From Desulfovibrio sp. (lineage in GTDB: Bacteria > Desulfobacterota > Desulfovibrionia > Desulfovibrionales > Desulfovibrionaceae): 64,000 bases of DNA. The stretch lies in the NCBI GenBank assembly GCA_016208105.1, contig JACQYS010000020.1, positions 62,001-126,000 on the forward strand. The letters are read 5' to 3'. This document shows positions 36,255 to 48,145 of the stretch, piece by piece (within the stretch, counting starts at the first letter, position 1; every line of letters begins with the position of its first letter). The notes under the pieces are model-generated. The model saw only the letters and a list, made by a program, of their open reading frames with translations, was not told the origin of the DNA and searched no databases. The position numbers and the translations under genes are program-made.

Positions 36255-38042
36255 ATGGCCCTAGCCACTCTCACCGGCATCCCCATCTCCGCTGGCATAG
36301 CCATCGGAAAGGCATATTTCCTCAACCGTTCCCACTTCGGCCAAGTGCCGAGGCAAACCCTTGCCGACGACTTGGTGGAGGACGAAGCCGCACGCCTGCG
36401 GGATGCGTTCGCAGAAGCCAAGCTGGAGTTGTCCGACATACGCCAGCGTGTGCCAGCCGAACTCAAGGACCACGCCCTGATCATCGATTCCCATCTCATG
36501 ATCATGAGCGACCCCAAACTTCAGGGCTCGGCCGTCACCCACCTCACTACGCTTCGCATCAACGCCGAATGGGCTCTGGAAAAGGCCGTTTCCGACCTGG
36601 AGGAGGCCTTCAACGCCCTGGACGACCCGTATTTCCGCGAGCGGGCCCAGGACGTGCGCATGGTGGCCGGACGGGTACGCGCCAAGCTCATGGGCCAGAA
36701 GGTGGACTTTAAGGCCCTGGGCAGCCGGGCGGTGCTCCTGGCCCATGACCTCACCCCGGCGGACACCGTTGAGTTGCAGGTGGACAAGATCATGGGCTTC
36801 GCCACGGTGCAGGGCGGCAAGACCTCTCATGCGGGAATTCTGGCCAAGTCCCTGGGCATCCCAGCCGTGGTTGGCGTGGGCGGCATCGAAGAGGCCGTCA
36901 CCGACGGCAACCTGGTGATCGTGGACGGGATCAAAGGCATGGTCCTGGTGGAGCCCGACGAAGACGAACTGGCCCACTACGGAGACCTCAAGTACCAGTT
37001 CGAATCCCACCGCACGGCCATAATAAAGAACTGCCACCTCCCCGGAGAGACCATCGACGGCTACCGCATCAAGGTGAAGGCCAACATCGAGCTCTACGAG
37101 GAAGTGGCCCAGGTCATCGACAACGGCGGGGACGGCATTGGCCTGTTTCGCACCGAATACACCTACTTGAACCGCACGCAGCTCCCCACGGAGGAAGAAC
37201 TCCTGGAGCACTACCGCGACCTGGCGGACATCCTCTCGCCCAAGCGGGTCATCCTTCGCACCTTGGACCTGGGCGCGGACAAATTCATGGCCCATTTCGG
37301 ACGCCTGGAGGAACAGAACCCGGCCATGGGGCTTCGGGCCATCCGCTTCTGCCTGCGCCACCGGGAGCTCTTCCGCACCCAGATCCGCGCCATCCTGCGC
37401 GCCTCGGTGGTGGGCAACATCTCAATCATGTTCCCCATGATCTCGGGCCTGAAGGAACTGCGGCAGTCCATCAACCTCTTGAGGCTCTGCCAGCAGGAGC
37501 TCTCCAAGGAAGGCCTGGCCTTCAACCCCGAGATGCCCGTGGGCATGATGGTGGAGCTCCCTTCGGCGGTGATGACCGCGGAGATCATGGCCAAAGAGGT
37601 GGATTTCTTCTCCATCGGCACCAACGATCTTATCCAGTATTCCCTGGGCATCGACCGCACCAACCGGCACGTGTCCTATCTGTATCAGCCGCTGCACCCG
37701 GCGGTGGTGCGCTCCATAAAGCACGTGGTGGACGCGGCGCACCAGGCAGGCATCGAGTGCAACCTGTGCGGCGAGATGGCCTCGGACCCGTTCTGCGTTC
37801 CCATCCTCATGGGCATGCAGATGGACGCCATCAGCCTGACCCCCCAGACCATCCCAGGCATAAAGCACCTCATCCGCCAGGCCACAATGGACGACTGCAA
37901 GAAGCTTTTGAAGCAGGTGCTGGAAAGCCCCACCGTGGCCCGCACCAACCAGCTCGTTCGCGAGACCATCTTCCAGAAATTCCCGGACCAGCTCTCGTAC
38001 TTCTATTCTCTGCTGGATTCCGAGGAGGGCCCCACCAAGTGA
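36255..38042 (+). CDS. ptsI: PTS enzyme I (phosphoenolpyruvate-protein phosphotransferase)
   Basis: Transfers phosphate from PEP to HPr, 595 aa (usual ~570-580). The active-site His192 is in GGKTSHAGILAKSLGIPAVVG. The C-terminal PEP-binding TIM barrel has GIGLFRTEYTYLNR, LDLGADK, EDSPSA-region equivalents (VELPSAVMTAE), GTNDLIQYSLGIDR and the Cys of NLCGEMASD. Its stop overlaps the smpB start. Together with HPr and IID it could phosphorylate a sugar carrier encoded elsewhere or act in regulation. Confidence 0.95.
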   Translation: MALATLTGIPISAGIAIGKAYFLNRSHFGQVPRQTLADDLVEDEAARLRDAFAEAKLELSDIRQRVPAELKDHALIIDSHLMIMSDPKLQGSAVTHLTTLRINAEWALEKAVSDLEEAFNALDDPYFRERAQDVRMVAGRVRAKLMGQKVDFKALGSRAVLLAHDLTPADTVELQVDKIMGFATVQGGKTSHAGILAKSLGIPAVVGVGGIEEAVTDGNLVIVDGIKGMVLVEPDEDELAHYGDLKYQFESHRTAIIKNCHLPGETIDGYRIKVKANIELYEEVAQVIDNGGDGIGLFRTEYTYLNRTQLPTEEELLEHYRDLADILSPKRVILRTLDLGADKFMAHFGRLEEQNPAMGLRAIRFCLRHRELFRTQIRAILRASVVGNISIMFPMISGLKELRQSINLLRLCQQELSKEGLAFNPEMPVGMMVELPSAVMTAEIMAKEVDFFSIGTNDLIQYSLGIDRTNRHVSYLYQPLHPAVVRSIKHVVDAAHQAGIECNLCGEMASDPFCVPILMGMQMDAISLTPQTIPGIKHLIRQATMDDCKKLLKQVLESPTVARTNQLVRETIFQKFPDQLSYFYSLLDSEEGPTK

Positions 38043-38509
38043 GTTTAAAAACGGGCGACGGTATCAAGATCGTCGCAGTCAATAAAAAGGCCCGGCATTT
38101 CTACGAGATTCTCGGGACCATGGAGGCCGGCATCGTCCTTACCGGTTCCGAAGTCAAAAGCCTGCGCGGCGGCAAGGTCAACTTCAAGGACGGCTACGTC
38201 CGCTTCACCGGCGGGTTCGAGGCGTTCTTGTGCGGCGTGCACATAAGCCCCTACGAAAACGCCGGCATGGACCAGCACAACCCGGACCAGGACCGGAAGC
38301 TTTTGCTGCACGAGCACGAGATACGGGCATGGAAAGCCAAGGTGGAGCAGAAGGGGCTGACCGTGGTGCCCCTGAAGATTTATTTAAAACGAGGCCGCTT
38401 CAAGGTGGAGATCGGGTTGGCCCGGGGCAAGAACGTGCATGACCGGCGCGACGCCATGAAGGAAAGGGACCTGGACAGAGAGGCGCAGAGGGAGAAGGAG
38501 AGGTATTGA
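38039..38509 (+). CDS. smpB: SsrA-binding protein SmpB
   Basis: tmRNA partner for trans-translation, 156 aa. It starts at GTG 38039, overlapping the ptsI stop (GTGA), with GAGGAG upstream. Characteristic segments are NKKARHFYEILGTMEAGIVLTGSEVKSLR, GGKVNFKDGYVR, and KIYLKRGRFKVEIGLARGKNVHDRRDA, with a basic C-terminal tail. An ATG-initiated longer frame running through ptsI is not used. No ssrA gene is seen nearby. Confidence 0.95.
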   Translation: MSLKTGDGIKIVAVNKKARHFYEILGTMEAGIVLTGSEVKSLRGGKVNFKDGYVRFTGGFEAFLCGVHISPYENAGMDQHNPDQDRKLLLHEHEIRAWKAKVEQKGLTVVPLKIYLKRGRFKVEIGLARGKNVHDRRDAMKERDLDREAQREKERY

Positions 38510-38525
38510 CGCCCAAGGAGGCATC

Positions 38526-39872
38526 ATGTCCCACCGCTACGACATCCTGATCATCGGCTCCGGCGCCGCTGGGGGCACCTGCTCCCGCATTCTCAAGGCC
38601 GAGGGGCTCTCCGTTGCCATGGTCGAAGCCGGCGACTTCGGCGGCACCTGCGCCCTGCGCGGCTGCGAACCCAAGAAGGTCCTGGCCGAAACAACCCATG
38701 CCGTGGCCCGCTGCCGGGAAATGGCCGCAAAAAACGGCGTGACCGGCGAACTCTCCATCCACTGGCCCACCCTGGCCGCGCTCAAGCAGGCTTACGTGGA
38801 CAGCGTGCCGCCCAGGGCCGAGAGCTCCTACGAAATGGCCGGCATAGACCTGTACTACGGCCAGGCCCGCTTCACCGGGCCGGACACCGTGGCCGTTGGC
38901 GAAGACGAATCCCTCCAGGCCGGAAAGATCGTGATCGCCACAGGCTCGCGCCCGAAGACACTCACCTTCCCCGGCGCTGAACACGTACGCACAAGCGACG
39001 ATTTCCTGAACCTCAAGGAACTCCCCCCCCGCATCGCCTTCATCGGCGGCGGCTTCATCTCTATGGAGTTCTCCCACATAGCGGCCATAGCCGGGGCCAA
39101 GGCGTACGTTGCCGTGCGCGGCGACCGCTGCCTCAAGCGCTTCGATCCGGACCTGGTCTCCCAGCTGTGCCAGGCCACCTCGAAACTCGGCGTGGAAGTG
39201 CTCTACGATTCCCCGCCCCACTCGCTGGAAAAGACCGGCAACGGCTATCTTCTGCGCCTGGGCCGAAACGGCGAGAAAGCAGTGGAGGCGGACCTGGTGG
39301 TCCACGGCGCGGGCCGGGTGCCGAACCTGGACGGGATGGCCCCGGAAGCCGCAGGCATCGCCGTGGAGGGCGACAAACTCACCCTGGACGAATTCTTAAA
39401 AACCACCAATCCCAACGTATACGCAGCCGGAGACGCGGCCGGACACTACCAGCTCACGCCCACGGCCGTCATGGAAGCCAAGGCCGTTGCCGCCAACATC
39501 CTGCGCGGCGACCACGCCAGGCCAGACTACACAATCATCCCCAGCGCCACCTTCACCCACCCCACCCTGGCCGGGGTGGGGCTCACCGAAGATGCGGCCA
39601 GAGCCAAGGGCATAGCCTTCGAGGTCAAGGCCAAGATGGGGCTTACCTGGCCCGAGCTTACCCGTCTGGGCATCACCCACTCGGGCTACAAGGTTCTCCT
39701 GGAGCCGGGCACAGGCAAGCTGCTCGGGCTTTTCTACCTGGGCGAAGACGCCGAGGAGGTGGTCAACCTGGCCGCTCTATGCATGCGCCAGGGCATGACC
39801 GCAAGCCAGATCATGGACATGGTCTGGGCCTACCCGTCCTTTGGCTACACCCTGCGCTACATGCTGTCCTGA
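38526..39872 (+). CDS. FAD-dependent pyridine nucleotide-disulfide oxidoreductase
   Basis: 448-aa class I flavoprotein of the glutathione/mercuric reductase fold. The FAD dinucleotide site IIGSGAAGGTCS (9-20) is followed by the redox pair in GGTCALRGCEPKK (C42-x4-C47). A second Rossmann motif FIGGGFISMEF near 171-181 binds NAD(P)H, and AAGDAAGHYQLTPTA near 300 contacts FAD. The C-terminal dimer segment reads WAYPSFGYTLRYML and lacks the His-Glu dyad of classical family members, so the substrate may differ. ATG 38526 follows AAGGAGG. Confidence 0.85.
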   Translation: MSHRYDILIIGSGAAGGTCSRILKAEGLSVAMVEAGDFGGTCALRGCEPKKVLAETTHAVARCREMAAKNGVTGELSIHWPTLAALKQAYVDSVPPRAESSYEMAGIDLYYGQARFTGPDTVAVGEDESLQAGKIVIATGSRPKTLTFPGAEHVRTSDDFLNLKELPPRIAFIGGGFISMEFSHIAAIAGAKAYVAVRGDRCLKRFDPDLVSQLCQATSKLGVEVLYDSPPHSLEKTGNGYLLRLGRNGEKAVEADLVVHGAGRVPNLDGMAPEAAGIAVEGDKLTLDEFLKTTNPNVYAAGDAAGHYQLTPTAVMEAKAVAANILRGDHARPDYTIIPSATFTHPTLAGVGLTEDAARAKGIAFEVKAKMGLTWPELTRLGITHSGYKVLLEPGTGKLLGLFYLGEDAEEVVNLAALCMRQGMTASQIMDMVWAYPSFGYTLRYMLS

Positions 39873-40088
39873 TTTCCCTGCCACCAAGGCTCGCCTTGTC
39901 GCTGCGGGGAAGAGCTGAGCCATGTCCGCAAACCTTGCGCATGCCCTGGCAAAGGATTATTTGTCTATTCTGTCGGGCTGTATTCGCCCACACCTTGGGT
40001 TTGTCTTTGCCGGACTGACCGCCTCGACAAACTTAAAGACATACCCCGCCAAACCGGCCGGTTGTATCACCAGCGTAAAAGCCCAACC

Positions 40089-41477
40089 ATGACCAACGAT
40101 TCTCCGCTCTCACAATCCCAGTTGCGCGTCCTCAAGCGGCTGTTCCCTGAAGACGGCCTGCTCCTTTCTCCGGAGGAGACCCTCATCTTCGGGACCGACC
40201 GCAGCAAAAAATTCGCCGCTCCCGCCGCTGTGGTCCGCCCCGAAAGCGTGGAGCAGGTTTCTGAACTCCTGGCCTTCGCCCATGCCGAGCGCATCCCTGT
40301 TTCCTCGCGGGGACGGGGGACCAACTCGGTGGGGGGCTGCGTTCCGGACAGAGGGGGGGTCGTGCTGTGCACGGCCCGTTTGAACAGCATTCTGGAAATC
40401 TCCTCCAGCGATTTCGTGGCCCTGGTCCAGCCCGGGGTCATAACCGGGGATCTCCAGGAAGCATGCGCTGCCAAGAGGCTCTTTTATCCGCCGGACCCGG
40501 CCAGCGCCAAATTCTCCACCATCGGCGGCAACCTGGCCATGAACGCCGGGGGCATGAGCGCTGTAAAATACGGCTGCACAAAAGATTTCGTACTTGGCCT
40601 CACGTTGGTCCTGCCCGGAGGCAAAATCATCCGGACAGGTTCCAGATGCCACAAGGACGTTGCCGGGCTTGATCTGGTCCGGCTGTTCGTGGGGTCCGAA
40701 GGAACCTTGGGTTTTATCGCGGAAGCCACACTCAAGCTCCTGCCCCTGCCCGAATCCCAGGCTTCCCTCCTGGTGGCGTTCGCGAGCCAGGAACTCGCCC
40801 TGAATGCCGCGGCAGCGGTCTTCGCAGCCGGGCTTTTGCCCACGGCCATGGAATTCATGCCCAAGGAAGTGCTGGAAGCATTGGCCAATGTGGGGCTGAC
40901 CCCCTGGCCCGCCAGTGCCCACACCAGCCTGCTTTTCAAGCTGGACGGCTCCGAGGGAAGCGTCACCGCTGAGCTGGCCCTTCTGCGCGGGGTGATGGAA
41001 TCCTTTTCGCCGGTCTTTCTTGACGTGGCGCTCACTCCGGACAAGGAGAACGGCCTCTGGGAAGTCAGGCGCCAGATCAGCCAGGCGACCTCCACCATCG
41101 CCCCGAACAAGTTCTCAGACGACATCGCCGTGCCCCGCGGCAAGGTGGGCGAGGCCATCGAACGCATCCGGGCCATTGGCGAACACGCCGGGATCAAGAC
41201 CCTGGTTTTCGGCCACCTGGGCGACGGGAACCTGCACGTGAACCTGATGTACGACGCCTCCAACGAAGACGAGGCCCGCAGGGCCCAAGCCGCAAAGGCC
41301 GAGGTATTGGAAATGGCCCTGTCGCTTGGCGGCACCATTTCCGGAGAGCATGGGATCGGGCTCAACAAGGTGGGCTGGCTGCCCCGCAAGGCCGGGGACG
41401 ATGCCGTGGCCCTCATGCACCAGATCAAAGCGGTCTTCGACCCCCACGGGATAATGAACCCGGGTAAAGCTTACTGA
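40089..41477 (+). CDS. FAD-binding lactate/glycolate oxidase subunit (GlcD-like)
   Basis: FAD_binding_4 oxidoreductase of 462 aa that oxidises a 2-hydroxy acid, D-lactate or glycolate. The flavin-binding SRGRGTNSVGG near residues 73-83 and TIGGNLAMNAGGMSAVKYG near 145-163 are typical, as are GHLGDGNLHVN near 375 and SGEHGIGLNK near 420. ATG 40089 is used; an in-frame start nine codons earlier is possible, and no strong ribosome site marks either. The Fe-S partner gene follows after 1 nt. In Desulfovibrio-type metabolism this fits D-lactate oxidation. Confidence 0.9.
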   Translation: MTNDSPLSQSQLRVLKRLFPEDGLLLSPEETLIFGTDRSKKFAAPAAVVRPESVEQVSELLAFAHAERIPVSSRGRGTNSVGGCVPDRGGVVLCTARLNSILEISSSDFVALVQPGVITGDLQEACAAKRLFYPPDPASAKFSTIGGNLAMNAGGMSAVKYGCTKDFVLGLTLVLPGGKIIRTGSRCHKDVAGLDLVRLFVGSEGTLGFIAEATLKLLPLPESQASLLVAFASQELALNAAAAVFAAGLLPTAMEFMPKEVLEALANVGLTPWPASAHTSLLFKLDGSEGSVTAELALLRGVMESFSPVFLDVALTPDKENGLWEVRRQISQATSTIAPNKFSDDIAVPRGKVGEAIERIRAIGEHAGIKTLVFGHLGDGNLHVNLMYDASNEDEARRAQAAKAEVLEMALSLGGTISGEHGIGLNKVGWLPRKAGDDAVALMHQIKAVFDPHGIMNPGKAY

Positions 41478-41478
41478 G

Positions 41479-42669
41479 ATGATCCCTCCTGCTTCGCCAG
41501 CCGACACACTTCGTCCTCTCCCGGATGGCCCCCGCCCGGACTGCGTGCTCTGCGGCAAGTGCCTGGAGGTCTGCCCGCTGTTCGCCGCCACCAGGCGGGA
41601 GGAGCTCTCCCCCAAGGCCAAGTTCTTCCTGGCCCAGACCATGGCTGGCAACGCCGTGGCACTTTCTGAAAAGGCCGCGGTGGAACTCGCGACCAAATGC
41701 CTGGCCTGCGGCAAGTGCGAGAAGGCCTGTCCTCTGGGCCTGTGCGCGCCGGAGCTCATGGGGGAGCTTCGCGCAACGCATCCCAGCATTGAATCCACGC
41801 TCTGGAAGACCTGGGTGGAGAAAGCCCCGGTGCTCTGGCCCATGCTGGCCACCCTGTCGCGGATGGTGCCGCGTCTTAACCAGGGCGGCTATGCCGGGCT
41901 CCTGAACGGCCTCAAGGCCATGGACTCCAAGGCAGGCCTGGAACCGTGGCTTACGCCGGTGAGCTTCGAAGCTTGCGGGAAGGGGCGCAAAGCCGTAGTG
42001 TTCCCCGGCTGCGTCGGCTCCCATGTGCAGCCCCGCTGGACGGCCACGGCCAAGAAAATTCTTGAGGGATTGGGTTTTGACGTGCTGCCCCAGCCGGAAT
42101 TCGCCTGTTGCGGCTGCACCCTGGGCCATGCGGGCCTGAAAGACGCCCAGGGCCAGATGCAGAGGACGAACATCCAGGCCTGGCGCGACGCCGGCCGCCC
42201 GGAGCTCATAAGCTTCTGCGCCACCTGCCGCTGCGGCCTGCGAGGCTATGCCTCCCGCGAGCTGGGCTGGGGCCTGGGCGAACGCGAGCAGTGGCTCGCG
42301 GGCCTGGTCCCGTTTTCGGAACTGGCTTCGCGGGTGACGTATGCCACCGAGCCCGATGCGCCCTCCAGGGTGCACTACCACACACCCTGCCACGGGGCGG
42401 GCGGCGGGCACGACGAAAATTTTCTGCGCCAGGTGCTAGGCGAAAGGCTCAGCGCCAAAACGAAAAAGAACCTGTGCTGCGGGTTCGGCGGAGCGCTCAA
42501 ATTAAGCGCCCCGGAACTCTCCGACCAGGTGGCCAAGCGTTGCCTGGAATTCTATGGTGCCCGGCCCGGCGAGCAGATACTCACCGGCTGTTCGGGATGC
42601 GTTATTCAGCTGAGGGCCAACGCGCCCGCCGGAGTCGGCGTGGGGCATTGGCTCGAGATTATTAAATAG
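41479..42669 (+). CDS. Iron-sulfur subunit of lactate/glycolate oxidase (GlcF/LldE-like)
   Basis: 396 aa. Two 4Fe-4S motifs at the N-terminus (C22-x2-C25-x2-C28-x3-C32, and [16 protein letters not shown] near 75-90) are followed by two CCG domains (FPGCVG...[10 protein letters not shown] and HTPCHGAGG...CCGFGGALK). This is the electron-accepting partner of the GlcD-like subunit, passing electrons toward the quinone or heterodisulfide-type chain. It starts 1 nt after the glcD-like stop. No third (GlcE) subunit is adjacent. Confidence 0.9.
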   Translation: MIPPASPADTLRPLPDGPRPDCVLCGKCLEVCPLFAATRREELSPKAKFFLAQTMAGNAVALSEKAAVELATKCLACGKCEKACPLGLCAPELMGELRATHPSIESTLWKTWVEKAPVLWPMLATLSRMVPRLNQGGYAGLLNGLKAMDSKAGLEPWLTPVSFEACGKGRKAVVFPGCVGSHVQPRWTATAKKILEGLGFDVLPQPEFACCGCTLGHAGLKDAQGQMQRTNIQAWRDAGRPELISFCATCRCGLRGYASRELGWGLGEREQWLAGLVPFSELASRVTYATEPDAPSRVHYHTPCHGAGGGHDENFLRQVLGERLSAKTKKNLCCGFGGALKLSAPELSDQVAKRCLEFYGARPGEQILTGCSGCVIQLRANAPAGVGVGHWLEIIK

Positions 42670-42802
42670 CCGGGACAGGCTCTCCAGCCACGCTGATCGC
42701 GCCCAACGCGACTGCAAAAGCCGCAGGAGAGCGGTTCCCGGATGGTCCAGGGCATATGCCCTGGCGCAGTATGGGGCCAAGCCCCCACGTCAAGGAGACA
42801 CC

Positions 42803-45319
<2,517 letters not shown>

Positions 45320-45326
45320 GAGAGAC

Positions 45327-45491
45327 GGGGCTCCGCCCCGAACCCCGGCAGGGCGCTGCCCTGCACCCGCCGGGGGAAATGGTTTCCCCCGGACCCCCTC
45401 AATAGCTTCGCGGGTTTCACCGGAATATCGGTGAAACCCGCGAAGCTATTTGGGATTCCAAAGGGACACCGTCCCTTTGGCCGCCGGAGGC
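45327..45491 (+). repeat. Composite intergenic repeat, copy B with 22-bp palindromic core
   Basis: Modules in order: GGGGCTCCGCCCC (45327-45339); GGCAGGGCGCTGCCCTGC-type hairpin; GGGGGAAATGGTTTCCCCC hairpin; a core with perfect 22-nt arms (45401-45422 and 45429-45450, 6-nt loop); CCAAAGGGAC/GTCCCTTTGG hairpin (45458-45480); end CCGCCGGAGGC. It lies between convergent secA and the SPOR gene. Confidence 0.9.
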
Positions 45492-45522
45492 TTCCCCCAA
45501 ACTCAAAGATCAACCAGGCTCG

Positions 45523-46545
45523 CTACCTTCTCTGAATCGCTCCCGGATACCCCATTTCCGCCAGCCTCTGCCTGAACGCATCGGGATTTCCCTTGCCCCG
45601 GGCCAGCACCCGGTACACTTCCTTCCCGTTCACCTCGGCCCGCTCGAAAGTGGCCTCGATTCCCTTGGCGGACAGCCGGTCGGCCACAGTCTCGGCCTGC
45701 ACCAGGCTTGGAAGCGCGGCCACCTGCATGATGATCTCACCTGCAGCTGTACCATAGGCAGGGGGTTGCGCTGCGGCAGGGGCAGACTGCGCCGGGGAGG
45801 CTGAAGCAGTGGCGGGCTGCACCGCCGGAGTCTTCGCTCCCGAAGAAGCAGGAGACGATGCGGGCTGCGCCCCAGGCCCCTGTTTAACGCCAGTGGCGGG
45901 AGCGGTCTCCTGCGGCCCGGCCAGCTGGTCCATGGCGAACTTTGCCGAGGCCTTGGGATCATTGCCTGCCATGGGCAGCATGTCCGGCAATTGCACGAAG
46001 GCGTACACCAGCTCGTACCCGGCCACGCCCTGCCCGTCGGGGCGGATGGTTTCGCCTTCGGTGGTGCCGCACTTGAGCACGGCCAGAAGCGAGCCTTCCT
46101 TGCGGGCCCTGGTCACCATCTCCCTGAGCACCTTCATGAGCTTCACCCGGCAGGCCGCATCGTCCGGGGCCGTGTCGGAAAAACCCTCCCGGCACACCAG
46201 GGCGGTGAAGGTCTTGTCCCTGGCAATGGATATCATCTTCTTGGAAATGAACGCGTAGCGGATGGTGTATGCGGAGTCCGGGCAGTGCTTCGGGTCGCGG
46301 CAGGGGGCTTCCCAGTTCACGCCCGCCTTTTCCATGTTGTCCGTGAAATCAGCCAGCACGGCCACGTTACCCGGCCCGGCCTTTTCGGGCAGGAGCATGA
46401 TCACCTCGGAGGCCAGAAGTGAACATTCCGCCCCACGGTTGGCCCCGCCCTTGCGCAGATCGCACACGGCCCGTATCTGCCAATCCTGGGCCCAGGCCTG
46501 GGAGCAGGCGCATAAAACAAACAGTGAAACAAACAGCTTTCTCAT
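45523..46545 (-). CDS. Periplasmic protein with C-terminal SPOR domain
   Basis: 340 aa with a signal peptide (residues 1-19, SQAWA-QDW). The first ~220 residues form an unassigned domain with eight or more cysteines (for example RAVCDLRKGG, AECSLL, APCRDPKHCPD), probably disulfide-bonded. An Ala/Pro/Ser-rich linker (about 225-265) leads to a SPOR-like domain (EIIMQVAALPSLVQAETVADRL...VYRVLARGKG, near 268-335) that binds denuded glycan strands at septa. ATG 46545 is chosen because the signal peptide begins there. Possible role in cell wall or septum. Confidence 0.75.
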   Translation of the reverse strand: MRKLFVSLFVLCACSQAWAQDWQIRAVCDLRKGGANRGAECSLLASEVIMLLPEKAGPGNVAVLADFTDNMEKAGVNWEAPCRDPKHCPDSAYTIRYAFISKKMISIARDKTFTALVCREGFSDTAPDDAACRVKLMKVLREMVTRARKEGSLLAVLKCGTTEGETIRPDGQGVAGYELVYAFVQLPDMLPMAGNDPKASAKFAMDQLAGPQETAPATGVKQGPGAQPASSPASSGAKTPAVQPATASASPAQSAPAAAQPPAYGTAAGEIIMQVAALPSLVQAETVADRLSAKGIEATFERAEVNGKEVYRVLARGKGNPDAFRQRLAEMGYPGAIQRR

Positions 46546-46698
46546 GAAGGTTTCCCCCCGCCGCCCCACTACTCCTAACGGGGCCGCTCCACAAGACCCG
46601 CAACGCCTTTGGAAAATGTGCCCGCTCTCTCGGTGCAACACCACATCCCCTGGAACGCCAGGCTTGCGTCCAGGCTCCTGGCCGGGCATGTTGCGCCC

Positions 46699-48048
46699 AT
46701 GTCGCATCTTCTGGAACTCTTTATTGAACGGGCGGTGTTCGGCGGGGCCGGGCTTGCCCGCCTGGATGGCCGGGTTGTCTTCGTGGAAGGAGCCCTGCCG
46801 GGTTCGCGGGTGATGGCCCGCGTGGTCAAGGAAGACAAGGGCAGCTTGAAAGCCGTGGTCCAGGAAGTGCTCTCCCCCTCCCCGGATGCTGCCGAGCCGT
46901 TCTGCCCCCACTTCGGAATCTGCGGCGGCTGCACCTGGCAGGACGCCGCATATCAGGCCCAGCTGGAATGGAAGCGCGACATCGTGACCGAACAGCTGCG
47001 CCGCCTGGGCAAAATGGACACCGAGGCCTCACCGACCCTCGCCTCACCCCTCACGCGCCACTACCGAAACAAAATGGAATTTTCCTTCGGCCCAGGGCCG
47101 GGCCGTGGCTTAAGCCTTGGCCTGCGGGAGCGTTTCAATCCCGGACGCATCGTGGAGGTCGAGTCCTGTTCTCTCATGCCTGATCCGGCCATGGACATCC
47201 TCCAGGCCGTCCGGCGTTTGACCAGCGCCACGCAGCTGCCCTCCTACTTCGCCAGGACCGGCACCGGGGCGTGGAGGCATCTGGTGCTCAGGCAGTCAGA
47301 AGCCACGGACAAGTGGCTGGCCCAGATCATCGTGGGTCCCAAGACCCCCTTCAAGCGGCTGGCATCGCTGGGCGAAGCCTTGATGGGGGAGTTCCCACAG
47401 TTGGCAGGAGTGGTCCTGGACATGCGCCGCGACCGGGCGGACTTCGCCATCGCCGAACACAGAATCTGGGCCATGGGCGAGGACGCTCTCGAAGAAGAAC
47501 TCGACGGCCTGCGCCTGCGCGTGAGTTCCGGAGCATTTTTCCAGACCAACACCCAGGCTGCGGCCATGCTCTACGCCAAGGCCGTGCAGGCCGCCAGGTT
47601 AAGCGGCAATGAAGCGGTGTGGGACCTGTACTGCGGCGCCGGGGGCTTGAGCCTGTTCATGGCCCGGCACGCAACATCCGTAACTGGTTTCGAGATATCG
47701 CAGGAAGCCGTGGAAGACGCGACAACAAACGCCGGGCTGAACGGGCTGACCAACTGCGCCTTCGTGGCCGGGGATTTGAAGGACGCGGTTTCGCGCCGCA
47801 AGGCCAAGCCGGACGTGGTGGTGATCGACCCGCCCAGGGCCGGGCTCCATCCGGACACGGTGGACGCCCTTTTGAGGATCGCCGCGCCAAGGCTGGTCTA
47901 CGTATCCTGCAACCCCTCCACCCTGGCCAGGGACTTGGGCAAGCTGGGAACCATGTACTCCGCCCAGGCCGTGACCCCAGTGGACCTCTTCCCGCACACC
48001 CCGCACATCGAGTGCGTGGCCGAGCTCACGAAGAACAATAACGCCTGA
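46699..48048 (+). CDS. 23S rRNA (uracil-5-)-methyltransferase, RlmD/TrmA family
   Basis: SAM-dependent m5U methyltransferase of 449 aa. An N-terminal TRAM-like domain (about 1-60) is followed by an Fe-S cluster motif (C69, C75, C78 in FCPHFGICGGC, fourth Cys near 158). The SAM site is DLYCGAGGLSLFMA and the catalytic nucleophile lies in YVSCNPSTLARDLG near the C-terminus. The Fe-S motif favours RlmD/RlmC over TrmA, but the target base cannot be fixed by sequence alone. The longer frame upstream overlaps the SPOR gene promoter area; ATG 46699 is used. Confidence 0.88.
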   Translation: MSHLLELFIERAVFGGAGLARLDGRVVFVEGALPGSRVMARVVKEDKGSLKAVVQEVLSPSPDAAEPFCPHFGICGGCTWQDAAYQAQLEWKRDIVTEQLRRLGKMDTEASPTLASPLTRHYRNKMEFSFGPGPGRGLSLGLRERFNPGRIVEVESCSLMPDPAMDILQAVRRLTSATQLPSYFARTGTGAWRHLVLRQSEATDKWLAQIIVGPKTPFKRLASLGEALMGEFPQLAGVVLDMRRDRADFAIAEHRIWAMGEDALEEELDGLRLRVSSGAFFQTNTQAAAMLYAKAVQAARLSGNEAVWDLYCGAGGLSLFMARHATSVTGFEISQEAVEDATTNAGLNGLTNCAFVAGDLKDAVSRRKAKPDVVVIDPPRAGLHPDTVDALLRIAAPRLVYVSCNPSTLARDLGKLGTMYSAQAVTPVDLFPHTPHIECVAELTKNNNA

Positions 48049-48104
48049 TACGCAAGGATTCTCCTGCCGTGGGCCATGCCCACAACTGGAATTCTTTGGA
48101 ATTT

Positions 48105-48140
48105 AATCCCGCTTCTGGTCGTTGCGTCAGAAGCGGGATT
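48105..48140. terminator. Bidirectional hairpin between convergent genes
   Basis: Perfect 13-bp stem AATCCCGCTTCTG (48105-48117) / CAGAAGCGGGATT (48128-48140) with a 10-nt loop, placed between the methyltransferase stop and the stop of the Nim-like gene. A/T bases at the stem ends give short U-runs in both directions. Confidence 0.8.
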
Positions 48141-48145
48141 CGTGA

